From positions 1-33,775 of the forward strand of contig JAKAMO010000017.1 of NCBI GenBank assembly GCA_021812825.1: DNA of 33,775 nt. Direction: 5' to 3'. Below the pieces are notes generated by a model. The model had not been told where the DNA came from, made no database searches, and saw only the letters and a program-made list of their open reading frames with translations. Source of the stretch: a bacterium (GTDB lineage: Bacteria > Elusimicrobiota > Elusimicrobia > Elusimicrobiales > UBA9959). Position numbers and translations under genes: made by a program. Shown here one piece after another: positions 14,216 to 21,186 of this stretch (its first letter is position 1; the number at the start of each line of letters is the position of its first letter).

Positions 14216-14620
14216 CTACTTTTTCGCCCGGTACGTGGCCGTGATGACGGAGGACAGGCCGCCGCGGGGCGTAAAATCGCCGGTGACGGTGCAGGACTTC
14301 GGCCTGCAGGCCTTCACCACGTCGTCCAGCACGCGGTTGGCTATGTTCTCCATGAAGATGCCGCAGTTGCGGTACTGCAGGAAGTAGTACTTGAGGCTCT
14401 TCAGCTCGAGACAGGTCTTGGCCGGCACGTACTCTATGGTCACCGTGCCGAAGTCCGGCAGGCCGGTCTTCGGGCAGACCGAGGTGAACTCGGGATGCTC
14501 TATCATGATGGTGTAGTCGCGCCGGTACTGGTTGGGCCAGGTCTCGATGGCCGGCAGCTTTATCCTGTGCGGGGTGGCCGCGTGCTCGGAAGTATAGCCC
14601 ATCGTGGTCTTGGTCTTCAT
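14216..14620 (-). CDS. queF: NADPH-dependent preQ0 reductase QueF, unimodular
   Basis: 134 residues; reduces preQ0 (7-cyano-7-deazaguanine) to preQ1 in queuosine biosynthesis. FTSVCPKTGLPDFGTVTIEY carries the catalytic Cys49 and Asp56; ELKSLKYY (72-79) is the NADPH-binding QueF motif; GIFMENIANR contains the conserved Glu. Length and single motif set match the small tunnelling-fold type. Good ribosome binding site AGGAGA; 9 nt after the copper ATPase gene. No other queuosine gene is in the window. Confidence 0.95.
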   Translation of the reverse strand: MKTKTTMGYTSEHAATPHRIKLPAIETWPNQYRRDYTIMIEHPEFTSVCPKTGLPDFGTVTIEYVPAKTCLELKSLKYYFLQYRNCGIFMENIANRVLDDVVKACRPKSCTVTGDFTPRGGLSSVITATYRAKK

Positions 14621-14629
14621 TGCGTTCTC

Positions 14630-16825
14630 CTAGATCTTGCGCTTGAGGCGCAGGGAATTCATGACTACGGAAAGGGAGCTCAGCGCCATGGCGGCGCCGG
14701 CGGCGGAGGGCGGTATCAGCACCCCCCACTTCGGGTAGAAGGCGCCGGCAGCGAGAGGTATCAGCACCACGTTGTAGGCGAAGGCCCACGCGAGGTTCTG
14801 CTTTATCACGCGGCGTATGGCCTTGGAGATCTTCACTGCGGTGATCACCGAGCGGAGGTCGTTGTGCATCAGCGTGATGTCGCTGGCCTGCGCGGCCACG
14901 TCGGTGCCGGAGCGCATGGCCATGCCTATGTCGGCCTCCGACAGCGCCGGAGCGTCGTTGAAGCCGTCGCCCACCATGGCGGTGCGCTTGCCCAGCGCCT
15001 TGTAGCGCATCACCAGTTGCCGCTTCTCCTCCGGGAACACCTCGCCGTGGAAGTTCTTTATGCCCACCTCGCCGGCGGTCTTGGCCACCACGGACTGCCT
15101 GTCGCCGGAGGCCATCACGGGCTCTATGCCCATGGCCTCCAGTTCCTTCACCAGGCCGGCCGCCTCGGGACGGAGCGCGTCGGCCAGCGCGGCGTAGCCG
15201 GCGAAAGCGCCGTCCAGCGCCACCAGCAGCATGGAGGCCGGGGAGGCCAGTATCTCATCCCGGGCGGCCTGCGGAAGTTTCACGCCCAGCTCCTCGAACC
15301 ACTTGAAGCTGCCGACAAGTATCTCGCCGTCCTCGGAGACCACGCGCACGCCCTTGCCGGGGACGGCCTCGAAAGAGTTCATCGCCGCCGGGGCCACGCC
15401 GGCCTCGCGCGCCTTCTGGCGCACGGCCTCGGCGAACGGATGCTCGGAGCGCTGCTCGGCCGTGGCCAGCAGGCGCAGGAAGTCCTTACCGTTCTTCTCA
15501 GGGTACAGGCCGTCCAGGTGCAGGCGGCCCTCGGTGACCGTGCCGGTCTTGTCGAAGATGACCACGTCCACGCCGCTGACGCGCTCGAGCACGTCGGCGT
15601 TGCGGATCAGGATGCCCGCGCCGGCCGCCTTGCCGAAGCCCACGGCCACGGCCATCGGAACGGCCAGACCCATAGCGCACGGGCAGGCCACCGCCAGTAC
15701 GGCCGCGAAGATGCTCACGAAGCGCGCCGGGCCGGCGCCGTAGTAAAGCCAGAGCCCCGCGGAGGCGGCGGCCAGCAGCAGTACGGCCGGCACGAACCAG
15801 GCGGAGATGCGGTCCACCAGGTGCTGCACCGCGCTTTTCTCGGCCTGGCTCTCCTCCACCGCTTTGATGATCTTCATCAGCACGGTGCCCTCACCCACGC
15901 CCTCGGCCGTGAACTCCAGCGCGCCGGTCTTGTTGATAGTTCCGGCGTAGACGCGCGAGCCGGCCTGCTTCTCGGCCGGCACGGATTCCCCGGTCAGCAG
16001 GCTCTCGTCGATGGCGGAATCTCCGGAGACCACGCTGCCGTCCACCGGCACCTGTTCGCCGGGGCGCAGCAGGATGCGGTCCCCGGGCATTATCTCCTCC
16101 ACCGGGACGGTCTCTTCCTTCTCCCCGGCCAGGCGCCGGGCGAACTTGGGGGCGATCTTGAAGAGGTTGGCCACGGCCTCGCCGGCCTTGGCCTTGGAGC
16201 GGGCCTCCAGCCAGCGGCCGAAGTTGATGAAAGTGATCAGCATCCCGACCTCGTGCCACTGGGCGTGGTAATGGAGGCCGACCGGCTCCCCCACGGTGAC
16301 GTAGACGCCGTAGAGGAAGGTGGAAGTGGTGGAAAGCGAGACCAGCGAGTTCATGTCGGCAGTCCACGCCTTCAGCGCGCGGATGAAGCCCTGGTGGAAA
16401 TGCTTGCCGGCGAACCACCAGGTGGCCGCGGCGACGAACATCATGGTGTACGGGGAGAGGTCCACTGCGTCCGAGGTGAGCATCAGCGCCGTCAGCGCCA
16501 GCGCCAGCAGGAAGCGGGTGAAGAACATGTTCTTCTCGCGGTCCAGCTCCTGGAGGGCCGTATTCTCAGCGGAGACGGAGGACTCGGAGAAGGCCAGGGC
16601 CTTGTAGCCCAGCTCCTCGATGCGGGTGGTGATGGCGTCCTTGCCGGCCTGGTCCGGGTCGTAGGAGACGAAGGCCGTGCGCGAAGGCAGGTTGACCGAT
16701 ACGCGGCTCAGGCCCGGCACCGAGGAGAGGCCGGTCTCGAGGCGGGCCACGCAGGAGGCGCAGTGCACCCCCTCCAGCGGGATGACGGCCTTCTTCAGTT
16801 TCGCCGCAGTCGCCGTGTCGTCCAT
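14630..16825 (-). CDS. copA: Copper-exporting P1B-type ATPase
   Basis: 731 residues, inner membrane. One N-terminal heavy-metal domain with CASC (22-25); phosphatase loop TGES (278-281); transmembrane metal site CPC (381-383); phosphorylated Asp425 in DKTGT; HP (462-463) that positions ATP; hinge GDGFNDAP (619-626). TM7 carries Tyr-Asn (684-685) and TM8 MALSS (713-717), the P1B-1 set diagnostic for Cu(I). Start at ATG 16825, which follows GGAG; the longer frame upstream is Arg/Trp-rich shadow. No copper chaperone or regulator is adjacent. Placed within the lipoprotein/tRNA synthetase operon by short gaps. Confidence 0.94.
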   Translation of the reverse strand: MDDTATAAKLKKAVIPLEGVHCASCVARLETGLSSVPGLSRVSVNLPSRTAFVSYDPDQAGKDAITTRIEELGYKALAFSESSVSAENTALQELDREKNMFFTRFLLALALTALMLTSDAVDLSPYTMMFVAAATWWFAGKHFHQGFIRALKAWTADMNSLVSLSTTSTFLYGVYVTVGEPVGLHYHAQWHEVGMLITFINFGRWLEARSKAKAGEAVANLFKIAPKFARRLAGEKEETVPVEEIMPGDRILLRPGEQVPVDGSVVSGDSAIDESLLTGESVPAEKQAGSRVYAGTINKTGALEFTAEGVGEGTVLMKIIKAVEESQAEKSAVQHLVDRISAWFVPAVLLLAAASAGLWLYYGAGPARFVSIFAAVLAVACPCAMGLAVPMAVAVGFGKAAGAGILIRNADVLERVSGVDVVIFDKTGTVTEGRLHLDGLYPEKNGKDFLRLLATAEQRSEHPFAEAVRQKAREAGVAPAAMNSFEAVPGKGVRVVSEDGEILVGSFKWFEELGVKLPQAARDEILASPASMLLVALDGAFAGYAALADALRPEAAGLVKELEAMGIEPVMASGDRQSVVAKTAGEVGIKNFHGEVFPEEKRQLVMRYKALGKRTAMVGDGFNDAPALSEADIGMAMRSGTDVAAQASDITLMHNDLRSVITAVKISKAIRRVIKQNLAWAFAYNVVLIPLAAGAFYPKWGVLIPPSAAGAAMALSSLSVVMNSLRLKRKI

Positions 16826-16841
16826 AAAGCTCCAGCGCCGC

Positions 16842-17657
16842 TTAGCGCTGCACCTCCAGCTTCCAGGAAGTCTCCACGTCGGAGAACTTGCTCCAGAGGC
16901 CGGTGTAGGTCTCCGCCAGCGCCCGGTCCACATCGGCCCCGTCGCGCAGTTTGGTCAGGAAGATGGAGAAATTGAACGAGCCGCCCCGCCGGATCAGGAA
17001 CGAGACCACGGACCAGACCTGGGCGTACCAGCGGTCCACGTCCTTCTGGCTCTCGGTCTGCGGGGCCAGGTTCACCATCTGCGAGAAAGGTATCGGATTA
17101 TCGGCCACCGTGGCGGCCACCCGGCCGGCGTAGATGCCGGCGTCGGCGACGTCGGCGCGGGTCTCCTCGTAGACGGCCGCGCCTTCGTTGAGCCAGCGCA
17201 GGTGCGAGGCCTGCGACAGGCCCATGAACTCGTTGAAGACCAGGTGCGTCATCTCGTGCGCTATGATGGCCCCCTGCCCCTGTCCCTCGAAGAGCAGCAA
17301 CGCGTTGCCGTAGGCCGCGCCCCCCGACCAGTCAGGCTGGCCGGTCTTCCTGTGGAACTCGTCGGCGTCCTTATAGACCATCACGTTGTACGGACGCGCC
17401 GGCACGAAGGAGTAGAGCCCCAGGTCCTGCATGATGCGGGTATAGTTCTCCTCGCAGAGCGACGCGTACAGCGCCGCGGTCGGAGAGGAGTACGCCTTGA
17501 CGACGAAATGCGCGGTCTCCTCCGTCTTAAAGCCCGGGTCCAGCCCCTGGAACGGCGACTCCACCGGCTGAGGCACGGCGGCCGCCGGCGCGGAGCCGGT
17601 GGGGACGTCCACGCAGGCGCAGAGGAAGAGCAGCGGCAGGGCCGGCAGCAGGCGCAT
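16842..17657 (-). CDS. Peptidase-MA family metalloprotease lipoprotein
   Basis: 271 residues. Signal peptide with lipobox LCAC (Cys15). The zinc protease signature HEMTH (134-138) is followed 20 residues later by NEGAAVYEE (Glu158), the gluzincin third ligand, as in the peptidase MA-like family. The preceding NVMVYKDADEF (91-101) is typical of that family. Expected to act in the periplasm attached to a membrane; substrate unknown. Start codon shares one base with the stop of the glycosyltransferase gene (TAATG), so translation is coupled. Confidence 0.82.
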   Translation of the reverse strand: MRLLPALPLLFLCACVDVPTGSAPAAAVPQPVESPFQGLDPGFKTEETAHFVVKAYSSPTAALYASLCEENYTRIMQDLGLYSFVPARPYNVMVYKDADEFHRKTGQPDWSGGAAYGNALLLFEGQGQGAIIAHEMTHLVFNEFMGLSQASHLRWLNEGAAVYEETRADVADAGIYAGRVAATVADNPIPFSQMVNLAPQTESQKDVDRWYAQVWSVVSFLIRRGGSFNFSIFLTKLRDGADVDRALAETYTGLWSKFSDVETSWKLEVQR

Positions 17658-19786
17658 TAATATAACTCCAGCATCTGGCCGCCTATCTTCAGCCCCGAGA
17701 CCCTGATGTTGTAGGGGTTTGACGTGTAGTCGCGGCTGAACGTGAAAAGTCTGAGCATGAACGGGGGGATCGTGACGGGCCCCAGCGAGAAGGCCAGCGG
17801 CCGCGCCTCGAAGACGCCGCCGTCCCTGACGGCCAGGGCGAAGGCGGCGAACAGCGGCCTGCCGCGAACGCTGCCGGTTATTTCGAGGTTCTCGCCGAGG
17901 TCCACCTTGACGTCCTCGATCATGGGGAGGCGTTCGGCGATGAAGCGCTCCACCGCGTAGGAGCTGATCTTCGCGGAGCGCAGCGCCACGCTGGAGGCGC
18001 CGGCAGGCACGAAGGGAGAGAGCTCGGCGGAAGCGGGCTTGAAGTCCTTCATCTCGAGGTTGAGGCCGTAGATGTCCCCGCCCAGCAGCTCCGCCGAAGG
18101 CGCGAACAGGGAGGCCTTGGCGTAGGAGCCCTTATCGGGATCGTAGCCGGAGAGCGACAGCGTGGCCTCGCCTATCCTCAGGCCGCCCAGGGCGATGTCG
18201 CGCACCGTGACGGCGCCGCCCGGCAGGGCCGCGCCGGCTGTGGAGCGGGCGTAGACCTCCGCGGAGGAGCCGTCGGCCAGCGGGACCAGGCCCGCGCGGG
18301 TGAACAGCCTGCCGAACCACGGGGCGGCCCGGAGCGAGGCGAAATCCTTCTCTCCGGGACCGGGCGCCGCGCCGGGGGCCGGGACCTTGTGCAGGATAGC
18401 GAAGGCGCAAGAGGGGCAGGCGGGCTCGTCGTAGAACTTTATGGCCGAGCCGGGGCCGGCCGCGTATGTCAGTGTGGCCGCGCCGAGGGCGGCGTCGCCG
18501 TAGACGGCGGCGAGCCCCCCTCCGGGCGGGGCGCTCTTCTTTATCAGCGACAGCGCCTCGGGCACACCCTGCGAGGAGGAGGCCGGCAGCGGCAGGCCGG
18601 CCAGCGGATAGCGCGCGCCGGCCGGGAACGGCGGCAGGAGCCCGCCCTGGTCGGCCAGCGAGAGCAGCAGCACGAAGGCGAAGAAGAACTTGCGCGCCTT
18701 GAGCGGCGTCATGATGGCGACCGCCACCGCGAAGGAGAGCATGGCCGGGGCCAGCAGCTCGGGACGGGAGCCGCGCAGCCCCCAGGCGAGCACCAGGTAG
18801 GGCACCCAGAACCAGGCCGCCACTATCTTCTTGTTCTCGTAGGCCATGAAGACCGAGAAGTACAGCCAGGCGAGAGCGGCGGCGCCCATAGCGAACAGCG
18901 GCAGCCCGGCCGAGGCCGCGCCCAGCCTGAAATAGTGCAGGAAGCCGTTGTATTGGGCGCCCAGCGGCACCAGACCCGCGGCCACCGCCACGGCGGCAAA
19001 GACGTACCAGGGGATGTTCAGCACGAGGCCGAAGAAGATGCCCTTGAACATCTCGTCGCGGGCGTTGGGATTGGCCAGCCCGGACATGATGTACGGCACC
19101 AGCGGCAGCACGTAGACCCAGAAGAGGCGGTGCGAGTAGAAGCCCAGGCTCAGGCAGAGCGCGAAGGCGAGGGACCACTTCGGGTGCGCGAGCTCCACCG
19201 AGCGGATGTAGCAGGCGTACAGGGCGGCGACGAAGGCCATCAGCGCCAGCTCCGGCGAGGGACGGCGCGCGGCCTCCTGCACGAAAGGCAGGGCCAGCGC
19301 GAAGGCCGCGCCGTACCAGCCGGCCGCGTTGGGGCGGCTCTCGCGGACCGCGGCGAAGACGGACAGCGCGATCAGCAGCAGGAAGACCGAGTTGACCAGG
19401 ACCAGCGCGAGGTTCAAGTCGGAGGTGATGAACTTGAACACCGGGATGAACGCCAGCGAGTACAGCGGCGGATTGAGCGTCAGGTCCGCGAGCTCCGGCC
19501 GGATCAGGGCGAAGAAGCCCTCGCTCTTGAAGTAGGCGGCGTAGCGCAGTATCTCGGCGAAGGCGGCGGCGTCGGCCCCGCCGAAGTAGCCCCCGCGCCG
19601 CATCGCCCACTGGGCCAGCAGCAGGACGCTGAAGAGCCAGATGGCGCCTACGACCAGCAGGCCGGTGGAGAGTTTTTCCCTCTGCGGCTGCAGCAGCTCC
19701 TTCTCGAAGAAGATGCTTTCCACGGCCATCCGGGTGGCCAGGAATTTCTTACGCCAGGGGGAGAGGTCTTCGTTCTCTTCGGACAT
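17657..19786 (-). CDS. GT-C glycosyltransferase fused to an LmeA/DUF2993-like domain
   Basis: 709 residues. Residues about 40-380 are a polytopic GT-C fold like GT39/ArnT/PMT proteins: TM1 then a first outer loop with Asp72 (GGADAAAFAE), the place of the catalytic acid, and LNPPLYSLAF (104-113). These enzymes move sugars from polyprenyl-phosphate carriers on the periplasmic face. Residues about 425-520 are soluble. Residues about 525-709 are beta-rich (VRDIALGGLRIGEATLSL ... VKVDLGENLEITGSVRG ... GPVTIPPFMLRLFTF), which I read as a DUF2993/LmeA-like lipid-binding domain at the periplasmic side. I do not recall this fusion; the second assignment is by pattern only. Sits between two lipoprotein genes. 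Confidence 0.65.
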   Translation of the reverse strand: MSEENEDLSPWRKKFLATRMAVESIFFEKELLQPQREKLSTGLLVVGAIWLFSVLLLAQWAMRRGGYFGGADAAAFAEILRYAAYFKSEGFFALIRPELADLTLNPPLYSLAFIPVFKFITSDLNLALVLVNSVFLLLIALSVFAAVRESRPNAAGWYGAAFALALPFVQEAARRPSPELALMAFVAALYACYIRSVELAHPKWSLAFALCLSLGFYSHRLFWVYVLPLVPYIMSGLANPNARDEMFKGIFFGLVLNIPWYVFAAVAVAAGLVPLGAQYNGFLHYFRLGAASAGLPLFAMGAAALAWLYFSVFMAYENKKIVAAWFWVPYLVLAWGLRGSRPELLAPAMLSFAVAVAIMTPLKARKFFFAFVLLLSLADQGGLLPPFPAGARYPLAGLPLPASSSQGVPEALSLIKKSAPPGGGLAAVYGDAALGAATLTYAAGPGSAIKFYDEPACPSCAFAILHKVPAPGAAPGPGEKDFASLRAAPWFGRLFTRAGLVPLADGSSAEVYARSTAGAALPGGAVTVRDIALGGLRIGEATLSLSGYDPDKGSYAKASLFAPSAELLGGDIYGLNLEMKDFKPASAELSPFVPAGASSVALRSAKISSYAVERFIAERLPMIEDVKVDLGENLEITGSVRGRPLFAAFALAVRDGGVFEARPLAFSLGPVTIPPFMLRLFTFSRDYTSNPYNIRVSGLKIGGQMLELY

Positions 19787-19789
19787 CGC

Positions 19790-20737
19790 TCATCTCCTCG
19801 TCTTCTTCTTGCGGGGTGCGGGGCCGCTGAGGGCGGCCAGCCGGGAACGGTAGAAAGAGGCGAACTTTGGCGACAGCTCGGCGGCCTTGTTATAGCAGGA
19901 GGCGGCGCCGGCCTTGTCGCCCATCGCGGCGTGGACGTCGCCCAGCAGGCCCTGCACCTGGAAGGAATCCGGCTTGAGCCCGGCGGCCTTTTCGGCGGCC
20001 TGGAGCGCGCCCTCGAAGTAGGCGGCCTTGTAGAGCGACAGCGCCAGCCAGTAGGCGTATACCGGGTCCTCGGTCTTGAGCTCGGCGGCCTTCGCGAAGT
20101 CCTGCGAGGCGCCGGCGTAGTCGTTCATGTGGTAGAGGTTCTTCCCCCTCTCAAAGCGGGCCAGCGCGGCCGCGGGGTTAAGCGCCAGCAGCGCGTCCAG
20201 GTCCGCCACGGCGGCCGGAAAGTTGGAGGCCTTGCGGGCGCAGAGCGCGCGGTGGTAATAGGCCATCTCGAACTTGGGGTTGAGCGAAAGGGCGCGGGAG
20301 AGGTCTGCGGTGGCGGAGCCGCAGTCGCCCAGCTTGTACTCGGCCAGACCGCGGTTCAGCAGCGCGTAGGCGTATTCCGGCTTCGCCTCCAGCGCGTCGG
20401 AGAAGAGCTTCACGGCCTCCGGGTAGCTGCCGCCGTCCATCAGCATGGCGCCCAGGTTGTTGTAGGCCGGCAGATAGGAGGGGTCCAGCTCTATCGCCTT
20501 CCTGTAGTCCAGCCCGGCCTTCTGCCTGTCGCCCATGCGCTCGAACAGCAGGCCGCGCGAGACCAGCGCCTCCGGGAAGCGTTTCTTCAGCAGCAGCGCC
20601 TTGTTGTAGTTCTCCAGCGCTTCTGGCTCGTTGCCCGCGCCCTGCAGATAATTGCCCCTGCCGAAATAGTACTCCGGCGAGCGGTTGCAGCCGGCCAGCG
20701 CCGCCGCGGCTAGCGCGGCCAGGATGATCTTTTTCAT
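19790..20737 (-). CDS. TPR-repeat lipoprotein
   Basis: 315 residues. Signal peptide with lipobox LAGC (Cys17), then about eight tetratricopeptide repeats from residue 22 to 300 (consensus pieces such as NYNKALLLKKRFPEALVSRG, AYNNLGAMLMDGGSYPEAVK, GDVHAAMGDKAGAASCYNKA), ending in a basic tail. Such proteins scaffold envelope complexes. Its start overlaps the lspA stop (ATGA), so a substrate of the signal peptidase is coupled to the enzyme. Specific partners unknown. Confidence 0.8.
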   Translation of the reverse strand: MKKIILAALAAAALAGCNRSPEYYFGRGNYLQGAGNEPEALENYNKALLLKKRFPEALVSRGLLFERMGDRQKAGLDYRKAIELDPSYLPAYNNLGAMLMDGGSYPEAVKLFSDALEAKPEYAYALLNRGLAEYKLGDCGSATADLSRALSLNPKFEMAYYHRALCARKASNFPAAVADLDALLALNPAAALARFERGKNLYHMNDYAGASQDFAKAAELKTEDPVYAYWLALSLYKAAYFEGALQAAEKAAGLKPDSFQVQGLLGDVHAAMGDKAGAASCYNKAAELSPKFASFYRSRLAALSGPAPRKKKTRR

Positions 20738-21186
20738 ACCTGTGTTTCCCCCTTTTTGTCCTTAATGCCCACCGCCATCAGGAACGCCCCTACGGTAATG
20801 CCGCTGTCGGCCACGTTGAACACGGCCGGGAAGAAAGAGAAGTCGAAGAAGTCGACCACGTGCCCGTAGGCGATGCGGTCGTACAGGTTGCCGAGCGCGC
20901 CGCCCAGCACCAGCGCCAGGCCCGCGGCGGCCAGCGCGCCGTTGGCCTCTATGCGGCGGCGCAGGTACAGCAGCACGGCCACCAGCGCCGCGCTGAAGAC
21001 CAGGAAGAACAGGTTGCTGTCCTTGAACATGCCGAAGGCGACGCCGGTGTTCTCGGCGTAGGTGAGGTGGAAGAACGGCAGCACGGCGACGGAGCGGCCG
21101 TAGAGCGCCCTGAGGGCCCAGGCCTTGGCCGCCCTGTCCGCGAGGAACAGGACGAGCACGGTGGCAGGCATGGCCAGCTTCCTCAT
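20734..21186 (-). CDS. lspA: Lipoprotein signal peptidase (signal peptidase II)
   Basis: 150 residues, four membrane helices. Catalytic aspartates are Asp112 (GHVVDFFDF) and Asp127 (FNVADSGI); GGALGNLYDRI and AENTGVAFGMF are the other conserved boxes. It cleaves prolipoproteins after lipidation of the cysteine. The start overlaps the ileS stop (ATGA) and the stop overlaps the TPR lipoprotein start. The ileS-lspA order is widely conserved in bacteria. Confidence 0.96.
   Translation of the reverse strand: MRKLAMPATVLVLFLADRAAKAWALRALYGRSVAVLPFFHLTYAENTGVAFGMFKDSNLFFLVFSAALVAVLLYLRRRIEANGALAAAGLALVLGGALGNLYDRIAYGHVVDFFDFSFFPAVFNVADSGITVGAFLMAVGIKDKKGETQV

Noticed and set aside
14126..16975. Very long open frame on the plus strand
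   Set aside because: It is antisense to queF and copA, His/Gly/Arg-rich without any domain, and exists only because GC-rich codons leave few stops in that frame.
18389..20713. Long plus-strand open frame opposite the glycosyltransferase and TPR genes
   Set aside because: Composition is Gln/Gly/Arg/Val-rich with no motif; the opposite strand encodes clear proteins with proper starts and couplings.
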